Shown one piece after another: positions 30,310 through 38,644 of a stretch of 64,000 nt of DNA. The stretch's first letter is position 1. The number at the start of each line of letters is the position of its first letter. This stretch comes from Myxococcota bacterium (GTDB lineage Bacteria > Myxococcota_A > Polyangia > Polyangiales > JANWZI01): NCBI GenBank assembly GCA_025054695.1, contig JANWZI010000008.1:1-64000 (forward strand), read 5' to 3'. Both the position numbers and the translations under genes were made by a program. The notes under the pieces are model-generated. The model had not been told where the DNA came from, did not search any database, and saw only the letters and a list, made by a program, of their open reading frames with translations.

Positions 30310-31156
30310 CGCGAAGCCCTTCGCCGAGCAAGTTGAAGCCGAACACGGTGGCCACGATGAGCGCCGAAGGCGCCAGCACGAGCACCGGCTGGTGCGTCAG
30401 CCACTGCTGGCCCGAGTGCAGCATCGAGCCCAGGCTCGGCGTCGGCGGACGGACGCCGAGACCGAGGTAGCTCATGGCGCTCTCGAAGATGATCATCTGC
30501 GCCACGAGCGTCGTGCCGAGCACCAGGGCCGGCTGAATGGCATTGGGCAGGACGTGCCGCAGCAACAGACGTGCAGCGGGCGCGCCGAGCGCGCGCGCGG
30601 CCTGGACGTACTCCAGCTCGCGCACCTGCAAGGTCTTCGCGCGCATGACGCGCGCGAGGGTTGTCCAGGACAGGCCCCCCATCACGAGGCACAGCACCCA
30701 CAGGTCCGGCCGGTCGATCACGCGGTTGAGCGCGATGGCGACGAGCAGGAACGGGAGCGACTGCAGCAGGTCGATGCTCCGCATGGCGACCGTGTCCGTC
30801 GGACCGCCCGCGTAGCCGGCCAAGATCCCGATCAGCACGCCGAGGGCGACCGCGAGCAACGTGGCGCCGAACGCGACGAGCAGCGAGATCCGCGTTCCGG
30901 CGAGCAGGCGCGACAACTCGTCGCGTCCCACTTCGTCGGCGCCGAGCCAGAGCGTCCCTCGCCCCGCAAGGTGCGTTCCGGGGGGCACGGGCGCTCCGGT
31001 CTGCGGATCCGTGCCACCCTCGAGCTGTTCGGACGGGTCGAAGGGCGCGAACGCGGGCCCGATCCAGGCGACGGCGTTCACGAGCCCGACGAGCGCGAGC
31101 CCGACGATCGCGCCGCGGTTCCTCCGGAAACGGCGCCACGCCCGCGGATCCATCAT
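30287..31156 (-). CDS. ABC transporter permease, peptide/nickel type (DppC-like)
   Basis: 289-aa inner-membrane permease, partner of the DppB-like protein. The N-terminus has one helix (AIVGLALVGLVNAVAWIG) then a periplasmic loop ending LGADEVGRDELSRLLAGTR, typical of DppC. The EAA loop reads YVQAARALGAPAARLLLRHV and is followed by SAMSYLGLGVRPPTPSLG. The ATG at 31156 overlaps the stop of the alpha/beta hydrolase gene (ATGA). The end DVLDPK is usual for the family. Confidence 0.95.
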   Translation of the reverse strand: MMDPRAWRRFRRNRGAIVGLALVGLVNAVAWIGPAFAPFDPSEQLEGGTDPQTGAPVPPGTHLAGRGTLWLGADEVGRDELSRLLAGTRISLLVAFGATLLAVALGVLIGILAGYAGGPTDTVAMRSIDLLQSLPFLLVAIALNRVIDRPDLWVLCLVMGGLSWTTLARVMRAKTLQVRELEYVQAARALGAPAARLLLRHVLPNAIQPALVLGTTLVAQMIIFESAMSYLGLGVRPPTPSLGSMLHSGQQWLTHQPVLVLAPSALIVATVFGFNLLGEGLRDVLDPKD

Positions 31157-31986
31157 GCCTGCCCCATGCGCAGGTGCGAGCGGATCGACCGCGCGCAGCG
31201 CTCCGGTGCGGCCTCCTGCGGCGAATGACCCACCCCCTCGATCACGTCCAGCGTCGCTCCAGGCACCGTACGGGCGAGGCGGCGTCCGATCTCGAGTGGA
31301 AAAATCCGATCGAGCTCGCCCCAGACGACGAGCGTGGGCGCGGCGATGCGGCCGAGACGCGTGGCGACCGGCGTCACATCGCGGACCGTCGCGTGCAGCG
31401 TCGCCCACGCCGGCTCGCGGTTCGCATCGAATGCGTCGTAGTACGCGTCGACGAGCGCGAGGTCCACGCCAGGCTGCCCGCTCCAGACGTCGCGGCGGAA
31501 GTAATCCCGGAAGAGGGCCCGCCCGTACAGACGCTTGAAGAAGAACGCACCGATCCCCGGGAGCAGCGGCAGTCGTCCCTTCAGCGGCATCGGAAAAGGC
31601 AGTCCGAGCGCGTCGATCAAGACGAGCCGGTCGACGCGAGCGGGACGCTCCACCGCGAGCACCGCGGCGATTGCGCCCCCCATCGAGTGCCCGGCGACGT
31701 GAGCACGGTCGACGCGGAGTGCATCGAGCAGGGCGACGAGGGTCTCGGCGAAGGCGTCCGCGGTGTAGGGATAGTCGCGCGGGGAGGGGCGGTCCGAGCT
31801 TCCGAAACCGGGAAGGTCCGGCGCCACGACGTCGAAGTCCGCCGCCAGCTGCGGCGCGAGCAGATTCCATTCGCGGTGGTCGACGAGGAATCCGTGGACC
31901 AGGAGCAACACGGGACCGCGGCCCCCGCGGATGCCGCGGACTCGCACACCACGAACCTCGACCTCGAAGGGGTCGAGCCGAGTCAC
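31153..31986 (-). CDS. Alpha/beta hydrolase
   Basis: 277-aa alpha/beta-hydrolase. The oxyanion region LLVHGFLVDHREWN, nucleophile S101 in GHSMGG, acid D226 in GELDRIFP and H254 in GVGHSPQEAAP make a complete triad. It has no signal peptide, so it acts in the cytoplasm. It is first in a four-gene operon with an ABC importer, coupled to the next gene by an ATGA overlap, so it may process the imported compound. The substrate (ester, amide or C-C bond) is unknown. It starts at GTG 31986. Confidence 0.92.
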   Translation of the reverse strand: MTRLDPFEVEVRGVRVRGIRGGRGPVLLLVHGFLVDHREWNLLAPQLAADFDVVAPDLPGFGSSDRPSPRDYPYTADAFAETLVALLDALRVDRAHVAGHSMGGAIAAVLAVERPARVDRLVLIDALGLPFPMPLKGRLPLLPGIGAFFFKRLYGRALFRDYFRRDVWSGQPGVDLALVDAYYDAFDANREPAWATLHATVRDVTPVATRLGRIAAPTLVVWGELDRIFPLEIGRRLARTVPGATLDVIEGVGHSPQEAAPERCARSIRSHLRMGQA

Positions 31987-32081
31987 GAGATGGACTCGTA
32001 GTCGTCCCGGGCCGGCGAATCAACGCCTGGGACGCCGACTCGTGCCGAGGCAGGCGGGAAAGCAGCGAGTGAGGAGCGTGA

Positions 32082-32105
32082 GATCTGAGGAGATTGTCTC
32101 AGATC
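32082..32105. promoter_or_regulatory. Perfect 8-bp inverted repeat upstream of the hydrolase/ABC operon
   Basis: GATCTGAG (32082-32089) and CTCAGATC (32098-32105) are perfect complements separated by eight bases. The element lies 96 bp upstream of the hydrolase start in the divergent gap before merR. It could be an operator or, in RNA, a small hairpin; no U-run follows on either strand, so it is not a normal terminator. Confidence 0.4.
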
Positions 32106-32269
32106 GCATCGGTTTTCATTGACCTCACAGGACGCTGGAAGCGTTCCACGGCGGACCACGTCGACGTGATCGCCGATCGCGTCGGCCGAACGTCGTGGTT
32201 CGCATCACCTTCTTCATCGGACGTGTGTCGGGCATCCGTCTCGTGACGGGGACGGGGAAGCAACCAAGC

Positions 32270-32283
32270 ATCCACATGTGGAT
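32270..32283. promoter_or_regulatory. 14-bp perfect palindrome with back-to-back DnaA-box-like sites
   Basis: ATCCACATGTGGAT is a perfect 14-bp palindrome just before an AT-rich stretch. Read on the minus strand with one more base pair it contains ATATCCACA, one mismatch from the DnaA box TTATCCACA; the other arm matches seven of nine. It may be a regulator operator or a DnaA-responsive site. I do not call it an origin. Confidence 0.4.
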
Positions 32284-32411
32284 ATACGGACCAAGTTACC
32301 GAAACAACAAACAAAATTCATATTGCAGATCGCTGTGTACGAATGTTGCGCTTTTTTGTTGACTTCGATCTCTTGAACAGAGATTGTTCATGCAAACCGA
32401 TTCAAGCGTAG
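32281..32411. other. AT-rich control region before merR
   Basis: Hand count gives 47 G or C in the 120 bases 32281-32400 (39%), against roughly 70% in the surrounding sequence. It includes homopolymer-like runs (gaaacaacaaacaaaattc, cttttttg). It forms the merR-proximal third of the 425-bp divergent gap 31987-32411, which has no gene. Such a local drop usually marks a strong promoter or a bound and melted site. Confidence 0.7.
32359..32390 (+). promoter_or_regulatory. Putative merR promoter with internal operator
   Basis: TTGACT at 32359-32364 resembles a -35. Overlapping the expected spacer/-10 is a perfect inverted repeat, TGAACA (32374-32379) - five bases - TGTTCA (32385-32390), 22 bp before the merR ATG. 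MerR-family proteins bind dyads in the spacer of their own promoters, so autoregulation is plausible. The -10 (GATTGT at 32382-32387) is weak. Confidence 0.4.
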
Positions 32412-32924
32412 ATGCTCACAGGAATCCGATCTGATTTCTCAGACGAAGAGCTCGACGAGATCCGACGCCGCCATCCGAACGGGCTCACGGCAAAGCAGGT
32501 GGTCGACCTGCTCGCGTCCCGGGGTGACCGGCTGACCGAGGCAACGTTCCGCAAGTACGTGCAGCTCGGGCTGTTGCCCCGAAGCACGCGCGTCGCGAAG
32601 GACCGCAGCCGAGGTAGCCAGGGCCTCTATCCGGCCTCGGTCGTCCGGCACCTCGTCCATCTGCGCCGGTTGATGGCGCAGGGGTTCACGCTCGACGACG
32701 TCGCCGAACGTGGACTGCTCGTGCATGCCGACATCGATGCGCTCGAGCGTCAGATCGAGCGCGTCCTGCGCACCGCCGAGCGGGCCACCGAGCGCACGAC
32801 CGATGCGTCGACCCGCTCGCTCGTCGAGGAGGCACGCAGTCTGGGGACGGCGCTGATCGGAGTGCTGCTCCGACTCGAGGAGCGGATCTTCGTGGACGCA
32901 CGCATGGCACGCGCTGCCGTCTGA
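32412..32924 (+). CDS. MerR-family transcriptional regulator
   Basis: 170-aa DNA-binding protein. The N-terminal winged HTH (about 22-95) reads GLTAKQVVDLLASRGDRL, TEATFRKYVQLGLLPRS, then SQGLYPASVVRHLVHLRRLM, the order expected of a MerR-type domain. A helical part follows (about 105-165) that may dimerise. No Cys metal-binding cluster is seen, so the signal is not obviously a metal. It is divergent from the hydrolase/ABC operon and 45 bp before the sigma-like gene in the same direction, so it may control either. Confidence 0.85.
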   Translation: MLTGIRSDFSDEELDEIRRRHPNGLTAKQVVDLLASRGDRLTEATFRKYVQLGLLPRSTRVAKDRSRGSQGLYPASVVRHLVHLRRLMAQGFTLDDVAERGLLVHADIDALERQIERVLRTAERATERTTDASTRSLVEEARSLGTALIGVLLRLEERIFVDARMARAAV

Positions 32925-32969
32925 GTCGAGTCGCTCATCGGAAGCCCAGTTCGCGCGAGGAGGGATGCC

Positions 32970-33569
32970 ATGAACGAGAACGACGAGTCGTCTGGACGAG
33001 GACACGATGGAAACGTCGCGGCGCAAGCCGAGTCCGACACGGGCACCGGCACGAGCGCAGCCCCCGCGATCGAGGGCTCGCTTGCCCTGGTTGCCGCGCT
33101 CGGATCGCCGTCGACGGGTGTGGAGGAAGGCACGCAGCCCGCGCGGCCGGGACGCCGACGACGGCGGGAGCGGCGGCGGGCCAAGACTGTCTCCATCCGA
33201 AGGCTCAGCAAGGCCGAGCTCCTGCGCGGCAAGCTCGAGTATCCCGAGACGGGTTACTGGAAGCCCAGGACGCGCGCGGACTGCGCGGGTGCGGAACGCC
33301 CGTGCCCGTACGTATCGTGCAAGTACCACCTCTATCTCGACGTCCATCCGCTGCGCGGCTCGATCAAGCTCAATTTCCCCGACCTCGAGGTGTGGGAAAT
33401 GAGCGAGACGTGCGCCCTCGACGTCGCCGACCGCGGGGGGATCACGCTGGAAGAAGTCGGCGAGATCATGAACCTGACGCGTGAGCGTGTCCGCCAGGTG
33501 GAGACGACCGCGCTCGCCAAGCTTCAGGCGATCGTCGACGTGCAGCGGCTACGCGATTACGTAACCTGA
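32970..33569 (+). CDS. Sigma-70 region 4-like DNA-binding protein with Cys cluster
   Basis: 199-aa protein with an acidic, disordered N-terminus (1-60), an Arg-rich stretch (61-73), a Cys-containing middle and a C-terminal sigma region 4 helix-turn-helix (about 155-188: [20 protein letters not shown]). Cysteines C105, C112 and C117 lie in [18 protein letters not shown] and C148 in SETCALDV, a possible metal or redox site. The family is conserved in deltaproteobacterial lineages and annotated as sigma-like HTH protein; its targets are not known to me. It lacks region 2, so it is unlikely to be a full sigma factor. AGGAGG is upstream of the ATG. Confidence 0.85.
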   Translation: MNENDESSGRGHDGNVAAQAESDTGTGTSAAPAIEGSLALVAALGSPSTGVEEGTQPARPGRRRRRERRRAKTVSIRRLSKAELLRGKLEYPETGYWKPRTRADCAGAERPCPYVSCKYHLYLDVHPLRGSIKLNFPDLEVWEMSETCALDVADRGGITLEEVGEIMNLTRERVRQVETTALAKLQAIVDVQRLRDYVT

Positions 33570-33613
33570 TCGGGAGCGACGCCCGCGCACAGGTTCGCCG
33601 CCGGTGGGGGCCG

Positions 33614-34852
33614 TCAGACGTACGGGCTGGTCGTGCTTCCGCGGCCCCCGATGCGAGCGGCAACGAGAAGATCGTCGACGGTGAGCTCGGATCGATCGGC
33701 AGGCAGCACGACCAGCGCGTCCGTACCGGCGAGCGAAACGACGGCACCCGAGCCTTGTCGGGGGTGGAGCCGGGCGCGGTACGATCCGTCGTCGAGCCGC
33801 TCGATCCGCGCACGCGCGAATTCGGGGCGTCCTGTGCCGTGACGGTGGGGCTCGGCGAGTCGGACGAGGATCCGTTCGGCGAAGGGAGCGGGATCGCCGA
33901 GCATGCGACGCAAGCACGGGCGCACGAAGATTTCGAACGTCACGAAGGCGCTGACCGGGTTGCCCGGCAGGCCGATCAGAGGACGTTTGTCCAGCCACGC
34001 GACGATGAGGGGCTTGCCGGGCTTGATGGCGACCTTCCAGAAGTCCAAACGGGCCCCGAGGCGCTCCAGGGCGCCGCGAATCCGGTCGTGCTCACCGACC
34101 GACGCACCCCCGGAGCTGATCACGACGTCTGCCCAGCACACTGCATCTCGAAGGATCTGCTCGATTTGTCCGAGATCGTCGCGAGCGAGAGGAAGGCATC
34201 GTGCGATCGCGCCCGACTCTTCGACGAGCGCGGCGAGGGCGTACCCGTTGGATGCATGGACGCCGGCAGGACGCATGGGCTCGCCGAGCTCCACGAGCTC
34301 GTCGCCCGTCGAGACGATCGCGACGACGGGGCGACGGACGACGTCGACCACGGCGATTCCCTGGCTTGCCAGCAGTGCGATCTCGCCCGGACCGATGCGA
34401 TCCGCCGGTGCGAGCAAACGTTGCCCCGCGCGGAGGTCCGACCCGCGGGGCCGGACGTTGACGCCGGGTCGAATCGGTGCGCGAAACGTGACGGCCTCCC
34501 CGTCGACTTGCACGTGCTCCTGCATCACGACGGCATCGGCGCCTGCGGGGACAGGCGCACCGGTGAAGATGCGCGCCGCCGTGCCCGGCTCGTGGCTCGC
34601 TTGCCGCTCGCCGGCGCGGCAGGTGGCGCCGACGCGTAGGCGCACCGGGGCCTCGGCACTGGCGGCCTCGAGGTCGGCGGCGCGGACGGCCCAGCCATCC
34701 ATGGCGGAGTCGTCGAACGCCGGCGCGTCCCATCGGGCGTCGATCCCGTTTGCCAGGAAGCGGCCGAGGGCGACGGGGAGCATCACCCGCTCGGGGCCGA
34801 GCGGCGCGAAACCGCGCATCATCCGGTCGAGGGCTTCGGCGACCGACAGCAC
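33614..34852 (-). CDS. moeA: Molybdopterin molybdenumtransferase
   Basis: 412-aa MoeA, which inserts molybdate into adenylated molybdopterin to make molybdenum cofactor. The family signatures are present: AFDDSAMDGWAVRAADL, FTGAPVPAGADAVVMQE, IVSTGDELVELGEP, SSGGASVGEHDRI and IGLPGNPVSAFVTFEIFVRP. The length matches the family. It stands alone on the minus strand; no other moa/mob genes are in the window. An ATG at 34852 gives the standard start MLSVAEALDRM. Confidence 0.96.
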   Translation of the reverse strand: MLSVAEALDRMMRGFAPLGPERVMLPVALGRFLANGIDARWDAPAFDDSAMDGWAVRAADLEAASAEAPVRLRVGATCRAGERQASHEPGTAARIFTGAPVPAGADAVVMQEHVQVDGEAVTFRAPIRPGVNVRPRGSDLRAGQRLLAPADRIGPGEIALLASQGIAVVDVVRRPVVAIVSTGDELVELGEPMRPAGVHASNGYALAALVEESGAIARCLPLARDDLGQIEQILRDAVCWADVVISSGGASVGEHDRIRGALERLGARLDFWKVAIKPGKPLIVAWLDKRPLIGLPGNPVSAFVTFEIFVRPCLRRMLGDPAPFAERILVRLAEPHRHGTGRPEFARARIERLDDGSYRARLHPRQGSGAVVSLAGTDALVVLPADRSELTVDDLLVAARIGGRGSTTSPYV

Positions 34853-34949
34853 GCGGCGGCTCGTAGCACGCGATCCGGCAAGGCGCGATGCCGCGGTTCG
34901 ACGTACGAGGGATCGCGGAGGGCGTCTGGTGCGCGCGAACGCGTGACGG

Positions 34950-36551
34950 TCAGCGCCTGCGGCTCTTGTGCGCCACGCGCTGCTCGTGCAGGAACTTGCC
35001 GAGCTGCTCGGCGACGTAGCTGACGACGTTCACGTCCATCACGGAGAAACCGTCCGGCGTCCGCCGGTTGAGCAACTGCACAACGCCGAGCAACCGACCT
35101 TGGTGGTACAGGGGCGCGTACATCGCATTGTGTGCTTCCAGGCCCACGCGACCGTCGACGCCGGGATCGAATCGCGGATCGGAGCGTACGTCGGCGACGA
35201 TCAATGGCGTCTGTTGGCGGCAGGCTGCCCCGAACAGTCCCGAGCCCGAAGGGACCGCCTCGCCGCGTCGGTTTTCGGCCCCAGGTCCGCTGAGCGCGGT
35301 GAACCTCAGCTCGTCGGTGTCGATGTCGTACAGCACGCCGCTCATGGCCTCGCACGGCACCAGCTCGTCGAGGAGTCGCATGCAGAACTCGAGCCCGTCT
35401 CGGGGCGTGTCGAGGAAGAACAAGTCCTGCGATGCCTCGAAGGCCTGCGCCAACCGCACGTCGGTGTCGGACGTCGAGCTGCGTCGTCGGGGGCCCGAAG
35501 CGTGAGCGGCGGCGGGCGGGCGCGAGGTCGTGGGTTTGATCTCGGACGGCGCCGCGCGTGGCGCGGCCGAGGGAGGGAACGCGATCTCGGGCTCCTCGCC
35601 GCGCCAGTCCTTCCACTGCAGCGTCGCGAGCGGCGGCCTCGAAGGTCGACCCGTCCAGCGATGGTCGAAGAGCGCGATCGAGACGAGCTTGCCGGTCGGC
35701 TGCGTCGCGAGCTCGTTTCGGATGGCGGCAAGCAGGCGCCGCAGCAACCCTTCGAGTTGCGGGCGGGGCGTCGCGGGTGGAACGACGTACACCCGCTCGC
35801 GAAAGTGTAGCGGGCTCGACGGCGAAGGGTTCTCGCTGCGCTCGTAGAGCAGTTCGTGCGGCACGTCGGCGTCACTCGCCGGTGCCTCCACGACCGAAGC
35901 GCCGCTCGTGGCGTGCCCATGCAGCTCGCGACGCCCGGGAGCGGCGGAAGGAGGATCCGGTAACGCGGCGGCGGGCGGCCCCGCGGCGCCAGAGCTTCCC
36001 GTTGCCGGCGAGGTACTCGCTGCCGGAGCGAGCGGCATGATGGGCGCTGGCGGGGGCGGACGCGCCGAAGACGGCTGCGGCGAGGCAGCGGGCGACGCAA
36101 CCGGTGCGCCCGCGCTCGTCGCCGACGGCGGGGTCGAGCTGGGGGATGGCGACGGAGCAGGCGGTGGAGACGAGCCCGCATGCGCGGTCGGACCGGGTGC
36201 GCGACTCGGCGCGACACTCTCGTAGAGCACGGTCTTCGCGGGGAGACGGCGGGAGGCAGGACCCGTCGGCTCGGGGGGCACGCGCGGAGGTTGGGGCGGG
36301 GGGGATACGTAGGACTGCGGTACGTCCGGGGCGAGGGTGTAGGTTCGTCGCGACAGCGTGTCGTGTACGACGACTTTTCCGTCGCTGCCCACGGTGCAGC
36401 TCGCGCCCGGCGGCACGGCGCCATCCTCGCCGAGGCTCGCGCGTCCCGCGGTGAGCGCGGTGACCCAGTTGGGGGCATCGACCGTCGTTTCCGCGAGCGC
36501 CACGCCGCCCCCGAGCTCGGTCACGACGAGCCTCCACCGCTTGCCGCTCAT
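34950..36551 (-). CDS. GAF-domain protein with Pro/Ala-rich linker
   Basis: 533-aa protein. A small N-terminal domain (about 1-75) starts MSGKRWRLVVTELGGG, and a long Pro/Ser/Ala linker follows (about 78-225). A second folded part (about 230-320) begins ELLYERSENPSPS. A C-terminal GAF domain (about 383-525) has GLFGAACRQQTPLIVADV and NAMYAPLYHQGRLLGVVQLL. GAF domains bind small ligands such as cyclic nucleotides. No output domain is attached, so it probably acts by binding another protein. The ATG at 36551 begins the conserved part; further upstream is a CTCGGN repeat and Arg/Pro-rich shadow sequence. Confidence 0.8.
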   Translation of the reverse strand: MSGKRWRLVVTELGGGVALAETTVDAPNWVTALTAGRASLGEDGAVPPGASCTVGSDGKVVVHDTLSRRTYTLAPDVPQSYVSPPPQPPRVPPEPTGPASRRLPAKTVLYESVAPSRAPGPTAHAGSSPPPAPSPSPSSTPPSATSAGAPVASPAASPQPSSARPPPPAPIMPLAPAASTSPATGSSGAAGPPAAALPDPPSAAPGRRELHGHATSGASVVEAPASDADVPHELLYERSENPSPSSPLHFRERVYVVPPATPRPQLEGLLRRLLAAIRNELATQPTGKLVSIALFDHRWTGRPSRPPLATLQWKDWRGEEPEIAFPPSAAPRAAPSEIKPTTSRPPAAAHASGPRRRSSTSDTDVRLAQAFEASQDLFFLDTPRDGLEFCMRLLDELVPCEAMSGVLYDIDTDELRFTALSGPGAENRRGEAVPSGSGLFGAACRQQTPLIVADVRSDPRFDPGVDGRVGLEAHNAMYAPLYHQGRLLGVVQLLNRRTPDGFSVMDVNVVSYVAEQLGKFLHEQRVAHKSRRR

Positions 36552-36711
36552 CGTTACGCGCACATAGCAATCGGCCCGTCTCGGGGTCAAGGACGCGCAG
36601 TGGCCACGGCCGTTCGCGATGCGCCGTTCGTCGCGCGCGACTCGCTGCCGTTTCGCACCAGCGGCCATCCTTGGTTCGGGCTGACCGGGGCGATCGGCGC
36701 ATCGACGCGGA

Positions 36712-36741
36712 ATCGGGCTCGGGCTCGGATTCGATCTCGGC
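36712..36741. repeat. Short CTCGGN hexamer repeat (locus 3 of 7)
   Basis: Five hexamers (atcggg, ctcggg, ctcgga, ttcgat, ctcggc) lie in the 230-bp gap between the divergent GAF and UDG genes. They share the consensus of the larger arrays. Confidence 0.6.
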
Positions 36742-36781
36742 CCCTGCGGACGCGCCGCCTCGGTCGCGGTAGCCTCCCCGT

Positions 36782-37441
36782 GTGTCGGACCGACGGGCGC
36801 GATTCGAGCTGCTCTGCGAGCAGGTGCGCACGTGCACACGCTGTCCGACGATGACCGGGCGGCCTCGCGTACTGGGGCCACGATGCGGGCCGCTGACGGC
36901 GCGCTGTCTGGTCGTCGGCGAGGCGCCCGGGCGGCACGGAGCGGCGCGACGAGGGATGCCGCTCGCGGGCGATTACGCGGGGGAAGCATTCGACGAGCTG
37001 CTCGCCTGGGCTCGTATCGATCGCGCCGAGCTGTTTCTCACCAACGCGTGCCTGTGCGCGCCGGTCACCGCGGATCGGCGTCACCGCCGGCCATCGGCCG
37101 ACGAGCTGACGCGTTGCTCGACGTATCTGCGTGCGATGCTCGAGCTGATCGATCCGCCGCTCGTCGTCACGCTCGGAGCGACCGCGCTCGCGGCCCTGCG
37201 GCTGCTCGCGCCGCATCGGCTTCGTCTCGGACGCGACGGCGGGGCTCCGCATCGTTGGAGTGGGCGGTGGTTGCTGCCGTTGCACCATCCGGCGCCGCGC
37301 GGACGGCTCGCGCGGTCGCTGGCGCACCAGCGCGCCGACTACGCGCTGTGGCGCGAGCTGCTCGACGCGTGCGCCCCACGCGCCGTCCGGTCCGAGCCCG
37401 GGGCGGCGGGTGCGACGGGCAACGTCCCGGGCGCGTGGTAG
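36782..37441 (+). CDS. Uracil-DNA glycosylase family protein (family 4/5-like)
   Basis: 219-aa protein resembling iron-sulphur uracil-DNA glycosylases, which remove uracil from DNA. The nucleotide pocket motif is VVGEAPGRHG (about 44-53), followed by GMPLAGDYAGEAFDELL and FLTNACLCAP. Likely 4Fe-4S cysteines are C18 and C21 (TCTRCP) with C90 or C92 and C112. The HP-type motif near the end is LHHPAPRG. The order fits family 4 or 5. It starts at GTG 36782 and ends ten bases before tatB, so they are probably co-transcribed. Confidence 0.8.
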   Translation: MSDRRARFELLCEQVRTCTRCPTMTGRPRVLGPRCGPLTARCLVVGEAPGRHGAARRGMPLAGDYAGEAFDELLAWARIDRAELFLTNACLCAPVTADRRHRRPSADELTRCSTYLRAMLELIDPPLVVTLGATALAALRLLAPHRLRLGRDGGAPHRWSGRWLLPLHHPAPRGRLARSLAHQRADYALWRELLDACAPRAVRSEPGAAGATGNVPGAW

Positions 37442-37450
37442 AAGGACACC

Positions 37451-37795
37451 GTGCTCGGGATCGGGATGGGCGAGCTCGTCGTCGTCCTGATCGTCGTGCT
37501 GCTCGCGGTCGGGCCCGAACGCATGCCGCAGTTCGTGCGCGTCGTGGGGCGGGGCCTTCGACAGGTGCGCAAGGCGAGCCGGCAGCTGCGCGAGGCCTCG
37601 GGCATCGACGAGCTGCTTCGCGACGAGGAGCTTGCCGAGTTGCGGGCCATGCGGCTCGACGGCCCCCCGGTGCGCTCGACGCGTCTGACCGAGACGGAGC
37701 GACTGCGTGAGTCGCCTCCGGAGGGGGTCGACATCGCGTGGCATCGGGTGCGCGGCGACGTCGCGGGCACCGAGGTGACGCGCGAGCCGCGATGA
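37451..37795 (+). CDS. tatB: Twin-arginine translocase TatA/B-type subunit
   Basis: 114-aa membrane protein with one N-terminal helix (ELVVVLIVVLLAVGPERM) and an amphipathic helix (PQFVRVVGRGLRQVRKASRQ), the plan of TatA and TatB. GPERMP and the following charged segment favour TatB. The start is GTG 37451 and the stop overlaps the tatC ATG (ATGA). No separate TatA gene is in the window, so either this protein serves both roles or tatA lies elsewhere. Confidence 0.88.
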   Translation: MLGIGMGELVVVLIVVLLAVGPERMPQFVRVVGRGLRQVRKASRQLREASGIDELLRDEELAELRAMRLDGPPVRSTRLTETERLRESPPEGVDIAWHRVRGDVAGTEVTREPR

Positions 37796-38619
37796 AACCG
37801 AGCGCCCCGACGCCCGATCGTCCCGAGGACGACGTCGAGATGGGTTTCTTCGATCACCTCGCCGAGCTGCGGCGGCGGCTGCTGCGGGCGCTCGTCGGAA
37901 TGATTCCCACGGTCGCGGTGGGCTGGGCCTACAAGGAGCAGATCATGCAATGGCTCGTCGCACCGCTGGCGCTGGCGTGGCGGCGGCTGGGGATGGGGAC
38001 GCCGTCGCTGCATTTCGCCAACCCGGTCGATCCCTTCCTCGCGTACCTGAAGGTCTCGCTCGTCGCGGGATTGCTGCTCGCCTCCCCCTGGATCTTCTGG
38101 CAGTTGTGGGCGTTCGTCGCGCCGGGTCTGTACCGACGCGAGCGGCGTCTCGCCGTGCCGTTCGTGCTCGCCTCGACGGTGTGCTTCGCCGGTGGAGCCA
38201 TCTTCGGCTACGTGGTCGTACTCCCGTTCGGCTTCGAGACGCTGCTGTCGTTCGCCGGCCCGTTGCCCGATGGGGCGGGCAGCTTGCAGCCGACGCTGAT
38301 GGTCGACGAGTACCTCGGGTTCGCCGTCAAGATGCTCGTCGCGTTCGGCCTGAGCTTCGAGGTGCCGGTCGTCACGACGTTTCTGGCCGCCGCGGGCATC
38401 GTCGACTGGCGCGCACTGTTGCGCTTCGGCCGCTGGTGGCTCGTTGCGGCGGCGGTGCTCGCGGCGATCCTCACCCCGCCCGACGTGGGATCGCAGCTTC
38501 TGATGCTCGGGCCGTTGGTGGGGCTGTACTACCTCGGCGTGCTGCTCGCGTTCTTGATCGGCAGGCGCGTCGAACGGGCCGACGCGGAAGCCGTCGAGCA
38601 GGCCGGATCGACGCGCTGA
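37792..38619 (+). CDS. tatC: Twin-arginine translocase subunit TatC
   Basis: 275-aa inner-membrane protein with six predicted helices that recognises twin-arginine signal peptides on folded proteins. The start region FFDHLAELRRRLLRAL is a TatC hallmark, followed by DPFLAYLKVSLVAGLLLASP, FWQLWAFVAPGLYRRERR and the end segment RFGRWWLVAAAVLAAILTPPD. It is coupled to tatB by ATGA. Confidence 0.96.
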   Translation: MKPSAPTPDRPEDDVEMGFFDHLAELRRRLLRALVGMIPTVAVGWAYKEQIMQWLVAPLALAWRRLGMGTPSLHFANPVDPFLAYLKVSLVAGLLLASPWIFWQLWAFVAPGLYRRERRLAVPFVLASTVCFAGGAIFGYVVVLPFGFETLLSFAGPLPDGAGSLQPTLMVDEYLGFAVKMLVAFGLSFEVPVVTTFLAAAGIVDWRALLRFGRWWLVAAAVLAAILTPPDVGSQLLMLGPLVGLYYLGVLLAFLIGRRVERADAEAVEQAGSTR

Positions 38620-38644
38620 CCGTCGCACGCGACGGGGCAAGCCC

